From contig JACMOF010000148.1 in assembly GCA_014378155.1 (NCBI GenBank), positions 1-16,100 on the forward strand: a DNA stretch of 16,100 nucleotides, written 5' to 3'. Below the pieces are notes generated by a model. That model was not told the DNA's origin. It did no database searches and saw only the letters and a program-made list of their open reading frames with translations. The position numbers and the translations under genes are program-made. This stretch comes from Caulobacter sp. GTDB lineage: Bacteria > Pseudomonadota > Alphaproteobacteria > Caulobacterales > Caulobacteraceae. Position 1 is the first letter of the stretch. Every line of letters begins with the position of its first letter. Shown piece after piece: positions 1 to 6,675 of the stretch.

Positions 1-144
1 GAGGTGGCGTTCGAGGGGCTGCAGCGCTCGACGCGGCACAAGTCCGGCGTGGCCATGCGCTTTCCGCGCATCAACCGCATCCGCTGGGACAAGCCCTCGC
101 GCGAGGCGGATGAACTGCCAACCCTGGAGCGGATGCTGGATTGA
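1..144 (+). CDS. ATP-dependent DNA ligase, C-terminal end (partial)
   Basis: The first 47 codons are an open frame entering from the left edge and ending at TGA. The peptide contains FEGLQRSTRHKSGVAMRFPR, followed by an I-x-R-x-R-W-D-K-P segment, E-A-D and L-x-x-L-x-x-ML. This is the C-terminal signature of bacterial ATP-dependent DNA ligases of the LigB/LigC/LigD catalytic type, in the OB-fold domain that closes over nicked DNA. Such ligases seal nicks using ATP through a lysyl-AMP intermediate, usually in repair rather than replication. The nucleotidyltransferase core with the catalytic lysine lies outside the window, so subtype and length cannot be judged. It converges with the transporter gene across 38 bases holding an inverted repeat. 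Confidence 0.8.
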   Translation, partial: EVAFEGLQRSTRHKSGVAMRFPRINRIRWDKPSREADELPTLERMLD

Positions 145-152
145 ATTTTCTA

Positions 153-170
153 TCCCGGCAGTCGCCGGGA
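153..170. terminator. Inverted repeat between convergent genes, possible bidirectional terminator
   Basis: TCCCGGC (153-159), a 4-base loop AGTC, then GCCGGGA (164-170) form a perfect 7-bp stem in the 38-base gap between the ligase stop and the transporter stop. Neither side has a good U tract: leftward the transcript continues UAGAAAAUU, rightward CGAGCGAUU. It may be a weak or Rho-assisted terminator. The position supports the call more than the sequence does. Confidence 0.35.
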
Positions 171-182
171 CGAGCGATTAAT

Positions 183-1451
183 TCAGTGTCCCGCTCCGGC
201 CATCGCATCGGCCGTACCTGCCCCCGACTGGAACATCCGGCCCTTCTCGGTGATCAGCACCGCGATCAGCCCGGCGATGCCGAAGCCAGCGAAACCCAGG
301 GTCAGGGGCACGGTCGTGCCGTCGAACAGTTGGCCGATATAGAAGCCGAACAAGGCCCCGCCGATGGTGGTGATGAACCCTTGCACCGAGGCCGCCGTGC
401 CGGCCAGATGGCCGAGCGGCTCCATGGCGATCGCGCCGAAGTTCGACATCACCATGCCGAAACAGAACATCATCCCCGCCTGCAGCAGCGAGAACGTCCA
501 GAGGGTCTCATGGCCGCTCAGGGCGACCAGGGCGTGGACCACCGCGAAGGCGATGTAGCCCAGCAGCGACACGTGCGAGACCATCCGCATGCCGAAACGT
601 CCGACGATCTGGGAATTGACCAGCGATGAGACGGCGATGCCGCCGGCGATGGCCGCGAAGATCAGGGTGAACAGCTTGCCCGCCCCCAGCACCTCGACAA
701 AGACCTGCTGGGCGGAATTGAGGAACCCGAACAGCCCGCCCAGCACCAGGGTGGAGGCCAGGGTGTAGCCGACGGCGACGCGGTTGGTCAGGCATTCCTT
801 GAAGGCCGCCAAGACCGGGCCCACGGCCAGGGGCGTGCGGTCTTCCGGGTGCAGGGTCTCGGGCAGCTTGAGCGCCGCCCACACGATCACCGCCGAACCG
901 AAGATGGACAGGATGCCGAACACCCAGGGCCAGGGCGCGACCAGCAGGATGGCCTGGCCCACCGACGGGGCGATGATCGGCACGCCCAGGAAGACGATGA
1001 ACGACAGCGACATCACCTTGGCCATCTGCCGCCCGCTATAGCAATCGCGGACGATCGACACCGACAGCACCCGCGTCGCCGCCGCCCCGACGCCGCACAG
1101 GGCGCGGGCGATCAGCAGCATCTCGAACGAGGTGGCGAAGGCGCAGGCGGCGGCGAACACCACATAGATCGCCAGGCCGACCAGCAGCACCGGCTTGCGC
1201 CCGAAGCGGTCGGCCAGCGAGCCATAGACGATCTGGGCCGCGCCGAAGCCCAGCAGATAGGCGGTGAGGATCCATTGCCGCTGGTTGGCCGAGGCCACGC
1301 CCAGGGCCTGGCCGATCTGCGGCATGGCCGGCAGCATCGAGTCGATGGCCAGGGCGTTGGTGGCCATCATCGCCGCGATCAGGGCGACGAACTGGCCAAA
1401 GCCCATGCCGGGATGCGGCCCAGGTCGGGGGGCGGGCGCGGTGGTGGACAT
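183..1451 (-). CDS. MFS drug efflux transporter, Bcr/CflA (DHA1) type
   Basis: This 422-residue inner-membrane protein has the twelve-helix pattern of the major facilitator superfamily. After a short Pro-rich cytoplasmic start, helix 1 (about residues 19-38) carries the ALAIDSMLPAMPQI motif typical of drug:H+ antiporters of the Bcr/CflA group. Loop 2-3 holds MFS motif A, GSLADRFGRKP (about 77-87), and helix 4 holds ARALCGVGAAATRV. Family members export small molecules such as bicyclomycin, chloramphenicol or sulfonamides in exchange for protons; the substrate here cannot be read from sequence. The ATG at 1451 is supported by a GAGAGA element a few bases upstream, and the length is normal for the family. 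A well-formed promoter and a palindrome lie just upstream. Confidence 0.9.
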   Translation of the reverse strand: MSTTAPAPRPGPHPGMGFGQFVALIAAMMATNALAIDSMLPAMPQIGQALGVASANQRQWILTAYLLGFGAAQIVYGSLADRFGRKPVLLVGLAIYVVFAAACAFATSFEMLLIARALCGVGAAATRVLSVSIVRDCYSGRQMAKVMSLSFIVFLGVPIIAPSVGQAILLVAPWPWVFGILSIFGSAVIVWAALKLPETLHPEDRTPLAVGPVLAAFKECLTNRVAVGYTLASTLVLGGLFGFLNSAQQVFVEVLGAGKLFTLIFAAIAGGIAVSSLVNSQIVGRFGMRMVSHVSLLGYIAFAVVHALVALSGHETLWTFSLLQAGMMFCFGMVMSNFGAIAMEPLGHLAGTAASVQGFITTIGGALFGFYIGQLFDGTTVPLTLGFAGFGIAGLIAVLITEKGRMFQSGAGTADAMAGAGH

Positions 1452-1480
1452 GACGCTCTCTCACAGGCCGGAACGCCGAA

Positions 1481-1494
1481 GCGCCGGCCGGCGC
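1481..1494. repeat. Perfect 14-bp palindrome in the transporter leader
   Basis: GCGCCGGCCGGCGC is fully self-complementary. It lies between the predicted promoter (-10 at 1511-1518) and the ATG at 1451, roughly at +10 to +25 of the expected transcript. That fits an operator for a TetR- or MarR-like repressor, common for efflux genes, or an mRNA hairpin. No regulator gene is adjacent in the window. All-G/C palindromes also arise by chance in such DNA. Confidence 0.4.
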
Positions 1495-1510
1495 GAGACG
1501 CGATGGGGGC

Positions 1511-1539
1511 GATATAGGCCACGGCGGGCCGTGCGCCAA
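1511..1539 (-). promoter_or_regulatory. Predicted housekeeping promoter of the MFS transporter
   Basis: On the minus strand TTGGCGC (1539-1533) is followed after 14 bases by CCTATATC (1518-1511). This matches the Caulobacter pattern TTGACGS-N10-14-GCTANAWC at 6 of 7 and 7 of 8 positions, or in standard terms TTGGCG-17 bp-TATATC. Transcription would start near 1503, about 50 bases before the ATG. The promoter lies in the 100-base gap after the MotB-like gene, so the transporter is probably its own transcription unit. Confidence 0.55.
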
Positions 1540-1551
1540 CGCCGCTTCGAT

Positions 1552-2436
1552 CTAGGGGACCATCTGGAACTGGATGCTCACGGTCTGGTCGTCTCCCGCC
1601 TTGGAAGCGCCCTCCGCCGATTGGCCGACGCTGGCCACCCGCAGCAAGGGCTGCGAAGCGCCCTGTTCCGGGGGTGCGTTACGCAGCTTGGCCAGCAGAG
1701 GCTGGGCACCGGTCAGGGCTTGGTGGAAGACGGCCGCGCGCTGCAGCGCCAGGCTCGCCGCCATTTGACCTTCTGGCGTGAACACGTCGAGGCTGGTCTG
1801 GCTGAGCACATTGACCACCATCAGGCGCGGGCCGCCGGGCGTGCAGCCTGCGCTGGCCGGCGCGCCGTAGCCCAGGCAGGGCAGTCGACGCGCCAGGGTC
1901 ACCGCGACCTGGCCGGCCACCTTCCCTCCCTCCGGCGACAGATTGGCCGAGCCCGGCAGGAACAGCTTTTCGGCCTTGAAGTTCAGTGACCCGCTCGCAG
2001 GATCGCCGGACACCGGCGCGCCAGCGTCCCGCAGGTCCGCGTCAAGCGAATCCAGCAGCACCCGGCGCGCGTCGACGGTCGCGATGGCTTGGGCCGAAGC
2101 CTGGGCAGGTTGCGCGAACGAAAAGCAGCGGCGCTCCGTGGGGGTTCCGCTGTCGCCGTCGCTGAGCAAGGCTTCGGGGACGCACAGCACCCGGGCCTGG
2201 TAATCGACCTCCAGGTCGGCGTTGCGCGACTTGAGATTGCCTGCGGTCTGCAGCAGAGCGGCGGTCTCGGGCTGTTTGGCGCCGACCAGCCTGGCTGTCG
2301 AAGCACGGAACTCGAACGCGAAATAGCTGAGCATGATGATGAAGATGAAGATCACCCCAACCATCATGTCGGTCATCGAGACATAGTAGCTTTCCCCCTC
2401 CTCCACATCGACCGCCCGGCTGCGCTTGCGGCGCAT
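1552..2436 (-). CDS. MotB/ZorB-like membrane protein with divergent OmpA-like domain
   Basis: This protein of 294 residues has a short basic cytoplasmic start and one membrane segment at about 24-43 (MMVGVIFIFIIMLSYFAFEF). That segment is preceded by SMTD, so Asp23 sits where MotB, ExbD and ZorB carry their ion-binding aspartate. The rest should be periplasmic: a linker (about 45-150), then an OmpA-like region (about 151-292). In that region LxLPGSANLSPEG and the LALQRA stretch with Arg233 resemble the peptidoglycan-binding fold, and Asp217 and Arg233 are in plausible places for the two contact residues. The GHTD, Asn and NRR signatures are otherwise lost. Four cysteines (85, 104, 187, 198) could form two disulfides. 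The ATG at 2436 was chosen because it overlaps the stop of the upstream partner (TGATG), giving translational coupling; the open frame extends further upstream only inside that partner. Likely the stator-ring partner of the MotA-like protein. Its function is unknown. Confidence 0.75.
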   Translation of the reverse strand: MRRKRSRAVDVEEGESYYVSMTDMMVGVIFIFIIMLSYFAFEFRASTARLVGAKQPETAALLQTAGNLKSRNADLEVDYQARVLCVPEALLSDGDSGTPTERRCFSFAQPAQASAQAIATVDARRVLLDSLDADLRDAGAPVSGDPASGSLNFKAEKLFLPGSANLSPEGGKVAGQVAVTLARRLPCLGYGAPASAGCTPGGPRLMVVNVLSQTSLDVFTPEGQMAASLALQRAAVFHQALTGAQPLLAKLRNAPPEQGASQPLLRVASVGQSAEGASKAGDDQTVSIQFQMVP

Positions 2437-3209
2437 CAGAGGTGGTCCGTCCGCGACGCTGGCGTGTTGGACCGGGCCAAGGCGGCCTCGATGCGACCCA
2501 GCACCGCGAGTTGCTCCAGCATCACCTTCTCGGGCGGCGCGAAGCGGACGCAGGCGTCGAGGAGCGCGAAGAGGTGAGATTCCAGCGCCTCGACCGCCTG
2601 CCGACGGCGACGCGCGGCCAGTCGCAGGATGATCGAGGCCAACACCCCGGCGATCGAGGTCCAGAACTTTGTGGCGGCGATCGTCAGCAGGTTGATCAAG
2701 GCGCCCTGCATGGCCGCGCCCTCGGCCGCCGCGCCGTGGGGCGCCATGGCCGCAGTGGCCTCGGTCAGGGCCGCGACAATGCCCATGAAGGTGATGACCA
2801 GGCCGATGGCCACCATCAGATTGGCCCACCATTCGAGGGTGCGGGCGGGCGCGTCAGCATGGTCGAAGACGTCTGCGGCATGGATCGAGGCGGCCAAGCG
2901 ACCATCCTCCGTGGGCGTTAGCTGGCTATGATAGTGCGCCCAGCCAAGCTCAAGGACAGGGTTGGCCATACCGCCGAAGCGCTGGTCGATCGCTTCAATC
3001 GCTTTGGCGAAGGCTTTCTGGCGATCACCTTGCAATTCCTCCAGCAGCTCGATGCGGCGACGGAAATCGTCACGCAGCGGGACATACTCAAAATGGCCCG
3101 ACTGGAAGATCAGGCCGATGGCGAAGACCAGGATGGCGCCGGCCATCATCAGGGCCGCGCCCGGCGTGCTGAACGCCGCGACCACGAAACTCGTCACCGG
3201 ATCGTGCAT
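2436..3209 (-). CDS. MotA/TolQ/ExbB-like proton-channel protein, ZorA-like
   Basis: This 257-residue protein has three likely membrane helices: about 12-36, 126-149 (WWANLMVAIGLVITFMGIVA) and 168-197 (ALINLLTIAATKFWTSIAGV). The last two match the MotA/TolQ/ExbB proton-channel fold, including the IGLxxTFxGIV and LLxxAxTKFWTSIAG motifs seen in ZorA. A soluble, partly helical cytoplasmic segment (about 40-125) separates helices 1 and 2, and a helix of about 55 residues follows helix 3. The long cytoplasmic tail of defence-type ZorA is absent. The ATG at 3209 has GAAGGG five bases upstream. Its stop shares one base with the MotB-like start, so the two should be made together and form an ion-driven inner-membrane motor. 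The biological role cannot be told from the sequence: flagellar stator is unlikely (no four-helix MotA architecture), and TolQ is unlikely (no TolR, TolA or TolB nearby). Confidence 0.75.
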   Translation of the reverse strand: MHDPVTSFVVAAFSTPGAALMMAGAILVFAIGLIFQSGHFEYVPLRDDFRRRIELLEELQGDRQKAFAKAIEAIDQRFGGMANPVLELGWAHYHSQLTPTEDGRLAASIHAADVFDHADAPARTLEWWANLMVAIGLVITFMGIVAALTEATAAMAPHGAAAEGAAMQGALINLLTIAATKFWTSIAGVLASIILRLAARRRRQAVEALESHLFALLDACVRFAPPEKVMLEQLAVLGRIEAALARSNTPASRTDHL

Positions 3210-3226
3210 CTGTACCCTTCACGCTG

Positions 3227-3258
3227 CCCGCCGCCACAATAGTTCCGCGTGCGGCGGG
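3227..3258. repeat. 8-bp inverted repeat between DegT and MotA-like genes
   Basis: CCCGCCGC (3227-3234) and GCGGCGGG (3251-3258) can pair with a 16-base loop. They occupy most of the 62-base gap between the aminotransferase stop and the MotA-like start. There is no U tract in either direction, so this is a weak terminator or attenuator candidate, or a chance G/C-rich pairing. It decides whether the aminotransferase and the motor pair form one operon. Confidence 0.3.
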
Positions 3259-3271
3259 AACGGGGCGCAGC

Positions 3272-4432
3272 TTAGCCATTGAACGCCCGGATCGCGTCGA
3301 TGATCCGCTGCTGGTCCGCCTCGCCCAGATAGGGATGCATTGGCAGGGCCAGCACGGTCTCGGCCTTGGCCTCGGTCACCGGCAGGCCGCCGACCCCGCG
3401 CGGGAAAGCGGCGTAGGGCGCCTGGACATGCATCGGCACCGGATAATAGACCGCCGTCGGCACGCCCTGGGTCTTCAGGTGCGCGGCCAGGCCATCGCGG
3501 TTTCCGTGCTCGATCACATACTGGGCCCAGACAGAGACGCCGCCGGCGATCACGCCCGGCGTCGCCAGCACCGCGCCCTTCAAGCCCTCGGCGTAGCGAT
3601 GGGCCACGACTTGGCGCAGGTCGATCTCTTCCTGGAAGATCGACAGCTTCTCGATCAAGATCGCGGCCTGGATCGTGTCGAGCCGCGAGTTCATGCCGAT
3701 GCGGGTGTTCAGGTACTTGGTGTCGTGGTCGAAGGTGCGGCCGACCAGGTCGGGGGCGACGGCCTTGCCGTGGACGCGGAAGCTGTCCATCAGGTCCCAC
3801 AGGTCCTGGTCGTTGGTCAGCACCGCGCCGCCGTCGCCATAACAGCCCAGGGGCTTGGCCGGAAAGAAACTGGTGGTGGCGACGTCCGCCCAGTGCAGGG
3901 GATGCTGGCCCTCCAGGGTGCAGCCAAAGCCTTGGGCGCTGTCGGAGATCAGCTTCAGCCCTTCGCGGTCGCAGATGGCCTTGATCGCGGGATAGTCGGC
4001 GGGCTGGCCGAAAAGATCGACGGCGATCACCACCTTGGGCGCCAGCTTGCCGTCGGCCTTCACGCCGGCGATGGCCGCTTCCAGCTTGGCGGGGTCGAGG
4101 TTGAAGGTGTCTTCCAGGATGTCGACGAACACCGGCGTCGCCCCGACCCATGGCACAACCTCCGGCGTCGCGGCGAAGGTGAAGGACGGGCAGAACACCG
4201 CGTCGCCAGGCCCGATACCCCAGGCCATCAGCGGCAGGGCGATGGCGTCGGTGCCGTTGGCGCAGGACAGGGCCAGCTTGGCCTGGCCGAACACCGCCAG
4301 CCTGGCCTCGAATTCTCGTACCTGCGGACCCATCACATAGGCGCCGCTGTCGAGGACGCTGGCGATCGCCGCGTCGATTTGCCCGCGGATTCGGCGCTGT
4401 TGCGCGGCGAGGTCGATGAAGGACATGCTCAT
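3272..4432 (-). CDS. DegT/DnrJ/EryC1/StrS sugar aminotransferase, WbpE-like
   Basis: This 386-residue cytoplasmic PLP enzyme transfers an amino group to a keto sugar bound to a nucleotide. Visible family features are the start FIDLAAQQ, GTDA (60-63), PSFTFAATPEV, VDLFGQPADY, SDSAQ with Asp164 contacting the PLP ring nitrogen, and SFFPAKPLGCYGDGGA with Lys193 as the Schiff-base lysine. RIGMNSRLDTIQAAIL and PTAVYYPVPMH complete the pattern. The SFFPAKPLGCYGDGGA form and the overall layout resemble WbpE/WlbC, which aminate UDP-3-keto-GlcNAc-uronate, but perosamine- or QuiN-type relatives cannot be excluded. The ATG at 4432 is used; a second ATG two codons later (4426) is equally possible. It probably serves O-antigen or capsule sugar synthesis. 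It points toward the MotA/B-like pair 62 bases downstream, so co-transcription is possible. Confidence 0.88.
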   Translation of the reverse strand: MSMSFIDLAAQQRRIRGQIDAAIASVLDSGAYVMGPQVREFEARLAVFGQAKLALSCANGTDAIALPLMAWGIGPGDAVFCPSFTFAATPEVVPWVGATPVFVDILEDTFNLDPAKLEAAIAGVKADGKLAPKVVIAVDLFGQPADYPAIKAICDREGLKLISDSAQGFGCTLEGQHPLHWADVATTSFFPAKPLGCYGDGGAVLTNDQDLWDLMDSFRVHGKAVAPDLVGRTFDHDTKYLNTRIGMNSRLDTIQAAILIEKLSIFQEEIDLRQVVAHRYAEGLKGAVLATPGVIAGGVSVWAQYVIEHGNRDGLAAHLKTQGVPTAVYYPVPMHVQAPYAAFPRGVGGLPVTEAKAETVLALPMHPYLGEADQQRIIDAIRAFNG

Positions 4433-4456
4433 GGGCGGCGCTCTTAGAGGCGGATC

Positions 4457-4472
4457 GGCTCGAGTTCGAGCC
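4457..4472. repeat. 16-bp inverted repeat over the DegT promoter start region
   Basis: GGCTCGA-GT-TCGAGCC is a perfect 7-bp inverted repeat with a 2-base centre. It lies in the 142-base divergent region between the aminotransferase and the MscS-family gene, just downstream of the predicted minus-strand -10 (4477-4484) and so over its expected start point. The geometry fits an operator for a dimeric repressor. No regulator gene is adjacent. Confidence 0.4.
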
Positions 4473-4476
4473 AATT

Positions 4477-4502
4477 GATGTAACCGACTGTTTCCTCGCC
4501 AC
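4477..4502 (-). promoter_or_regulatory. Candidate promoter of the DegT aminotransferase
   Basis: On the minus strand GTTACATC (4484-4477) matches the Caulobacter -10 pattern GCTANAWC at 7 of 8 positions. An imperfect -35, GTGGCGA (4502-4496), lies 11 bases upstream. The -10 is good and the -35 weak. No comparably good promoter was seen for the divergent MscS gene. Confidence 0.3.
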
Positions 4503-4574
4503 GAAGCGCTACCGTCACAACAGGTCCGCGCGAGCCGCGTTGACCGCTCGCCGCCGGGGCGCCATCGAGGGACC

Positions 4575-5558
4575 ATGCAAACCAAGCCGGACGCCGTTCC
4601 GCCCAACATCACCCTCCCCGCCATCGCCAATGTGAAAGCCGACGAGACGATGTTGGGGCATTTTCTTGATTGGCTGGGCAAGGTGGCGGTGAACCTGGTG
4701 GTCGCCGCCCTGATCCTGGCGGCCACCTTCTGGATCGCCGGCTGGCTGGCGGGCGTCGTTCGCCGGTCCCTGGCGCGGGTGCATCGCAACAACCCCGACC
4801 CCACCCTTGAGACCTTCGGCGCCTCGCTGGTGCGCTACGCCGTGGTCGCGGTGGGCCTGGTGGCGGTGTTGCAGCAGGTGGGCGTTCAGGCCACCTCGAT
4901 CCTCGCCGTGCTGGGCGCCGCCTCGCTGGCCATCGGCCTGGCTTTGCAGGGCGCGTTGTCGAACGTGGCGGCCGGGGTGATGATCCTGCTGTTTCGCCCC
5001 TACAAGGTCGGTGATCTCATTGAGACCTCGACCCGCCAAGGCACGGTCAAGGCGCTGGATCTGTTGTTCACCGAGATCGCCACGCCGGACAACATCAAGG
5101 TGATGATCCCCAACAGCAAGGTGTTCGGCGATGTCATCCTGAACTACTCGGCCCACCGCAATCGCCGAGCCGACGTGGTGTTCAAAGTTCCGCTGAAGAC
5201 CGACCTGGTCGCGGTGTTGCAGAAGATGCGCGAGCGGGCCGAGGGCGATCCAAGGGTGCGCAAGGATCCGGCTCCGATGATCGAGGTCGTCGATCTGACC
5301 GAGGCCTTCGCCCAGGCGGCGATCCGCGTCTGGACCGCCAGGGAGGACTATGGACCGGTCAGGACCGACCTGATGCTGGCCGCCCACCTGTGGGCCGAGG
5401 ACCCGACGCGGGACCTTGCGCCACCCCGTCCCTCCAAGGCGCCGGACCCGTCGCCGGTCATGCCCGGCGACACGGGTCAACACCTGTTCAGGCTGAGAGC
5501 GCCTCGGAAAGGTCGGCGATCAGATCCTCGCAGTCCTCGATCCCCACCGACAGCCTGA
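4575..5558 (+). CDS. Small mechanosensitive ion channel, MscS family
   Basis: This 327-residue inner-membrane protein opens under membrane tension to release solutes on hypo-osmotic shock. Helices are at about 35-60 and 84-103. The pore-lining TM3 (about 105-140) has the Gly/Ala-rich pattern LGAASLAIGLALQGALSNVAAGVMILLFRPYKVGD. The beta domain follows with GTVKALDLLFTEIATPDN and the characteristic MIPNSKVF (about 177-184), then the alpha/beta domain to about 270. The length fits a minimal three-helix MscS (E. coli MscS is 286 residues) plus a Pro/Arg-rich tail of about 45 residues that looks disordered. The start at 4575 has GAGGGA close upstream; Met26 (4650) is an alternative start nearer the first helix. 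The last 23 codons overlap the 3' end of the convergent gamma-lyase. Confidence 0.9.
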   Translation: MQTKPDAVPPNITLPAIANVKADETMLGHFLDWLGKVAVNLVVAALILAATFWIAGWLAGVVRRSLARVHRNNPDPTLETFGASLVRYAVVAVGLVAVLQQVGVQATSILAVLGAASLAIGLALQGALSNVAAGVMILLFRPYKVGDLIETSTRQGTVKALDLLFTEIATPDNIKVMIPNSKVFGDVILNYSAHRNRRADVVFKVPLKTDLVAVLQKMRERAEGDPRVRKDPAPMIEVVDLTEAFAQAAIRVWTAREDYGPVRTDLMLAAHLWAEDPTRDLAPPRPSKAPDPSPVMPGDTGQHLFRLRAPRKGRRSDPRSPRSPPTA

Positions 5559-6663
5559 TCAGGGTGTCGGAAATGCCCAGGGCGGCGCGCTGGTCGGTTG
5601 GGATCGAGGCGTGGGTCATGATCGCCGGATGCTCGATCAGGCTCTCGACCCCGCCTAGGCTCTCGGCGAGCGTGAAAAGACGGGTGCGTTCCAGCATCCG
5701 CTTGGCGGTGTTGACGTCGCCCTTCAGCTCCACCGAAATGATGCCGCCAAATCCGCCCAGCATCTGGCGCTTGGCCAGTTCGTGTTGCGGATGGCTGGGC
5801 AGGCCCGGATAGATCACCCTGGCGACGTCGGCGCGGGTCGACAGCCACTTGGCGATGGTCATGGCGCTGTCGCAGGCCCGCTGCATGCGCAGGGCCAGGG
5901 TCTTGACGCCGCGCAGGGCCAGAAAGCTGTCGAACGGCCCCAGCACCGCGCCGACGGCGTTCTGCAGGAACTTCAGCTTCTCGGCGACCTCGGCGTTGTC
6001 GCCGCCCACCGCCACGCCCGCCACCACGTCGGAATGGCCGTTCAGGTATTTGGTGGCCGAGTGCATGACCACGTCGAAGCCCAGCTCCAGCGGACGCTGC
6101 ACGAACGGGCTGGCGAAGGTGTTGTCGGCGACGGTGATCAGGCCATGTTGCTTGGACAGTTGGGCGATGGCCGCCAGGTCGGCCAGGCGCAGCATGGGGT
6201 TGGTGGGCGTCTCCACCCAGATCATCTTCGTCTCGGGGGTAATCGCCGCCTCGATCGCCGCCAGATCGCCCATGTCCACGAAGCTAAATCTCAGCCCGGC
6301 CGAGCGCTTGCGCACCTTGTCGAACAGCCGGAACGAGCCGCCGTAGAGGTCGTCGCTGGCGATCACGTGCGCGCCGGTGTCGAGGATCTCCAGGATCGTC
6401 GAGGCCGCCGCCAGGCCCGAAGCGAAGGCGAAACCCGCCGTACCGCTCTCCAGATCGGCGATGCAGCGCTCGAAGGCGAACCGGGTCGGATTATGGCTGC
6501 GGCTATATTCGAAGCCCTTGTGCTCGCCGGGACTGGACTGGACATAGGTCGAGGTCGCGTAGATCGGCACCATCACCGCCCCCGTCGTCGGGTCGGGAAA
6601 CTGGCCGCCGTGGATCGTGCGGGTGGCGAAGGCCAAGCGGTTCTTGCCGGGGGTGTCGGTCAT
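5488..6663 (-). CDS. Cystathionine gamma-lyase / gamma-synthase family PLP enzyme
   Basis: This 391-residue PLP enzyme of the Cys/Met metabolism family has the complete core: YSRSHNPT with Tyr53 and Arg55, SDDLYGG with Tyr107 stacking on PLP, ETPTNP, VADNTFASP with Asp180, and HSATKYLNGHSD with Lys205 as the Schiff-base lysine. TLAESLGGVESLIEHPA follows near 331-347. The family includes cystathionine gamma-lyase, gamma-synthase, O-acylhomoserine sulfhydrylase and methionine gamma-lyase, which motifs alone do not separate. Context favours the gamma-lyase, because a cystathionine beta-synthase lies upstream in the same direction: together they convert homocysteine plus serine to cysteine, ammonia and 2-oxobutyrate. 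The ATG at 6663 is 12 bases after the ParE stop and has no strong ribosome-binding site, so it may depend on the upstream transcript. Confidence 0.88.
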   Translation of the reverse strand: MTDTPGKNRLAFATRTIHGGQFPDPTTGAVMVPIYATSTYVQSSPGEHKGFEYSRSHNPTRFAFERCIADLESGTAGFAFASGLAAASTILEILDTGAHVIASDDLYGGSFRLFDKVRKRSAGLRFSFVDMGDLAAIEAAITPETKMIWVETPTNPMLRLADLAAIAQLSKQHGLITVADNTFASPFVQRPLELGFDVVMHSATKYLNGHSDVVAGVAVGGDNAEVAEKLKFLQNAVGAVLGPFDSFLALRGVKTLALRMQRACDSAMTIAKWLSTRADVARVIYPGLPSHPQHELAKRQMLGGFGGIISVELKGDVNTAKRMLERTRLFTLAESLGGVESLIEHPAIMTHASIPTDQRAALGISDTLIRLSVGIEDCEDLIADLSEALSA

Positions 6664-6675
6664 GGAAACTCGGTG

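Noticed and set aside
2437..2832. N-terminal extension of the MotB-like frame by 132 codons
   Set aside because: It lies inside the MotA-like gene in another frame and is Arg/Gly-rich. The coupled ATG at the partner's stop gives a normal MotB-type N terminus.
1552..3209. Complete Zorya anti-phage system
   Set aside because: Only the ZorA/B-like pair is present. No ZorC, ZorD helicase/nuclease or ZorE gene occurs on either side within the window, and the ZorA tail is missing.
3335..4447. A 370-codon plus-strand open frame opposite the DegT aminotransferase
   Set aside because: His/Gln/Gly-rich shadow without recognisable domains, while the minus strand has all catalytic residues of the aminotransferase.
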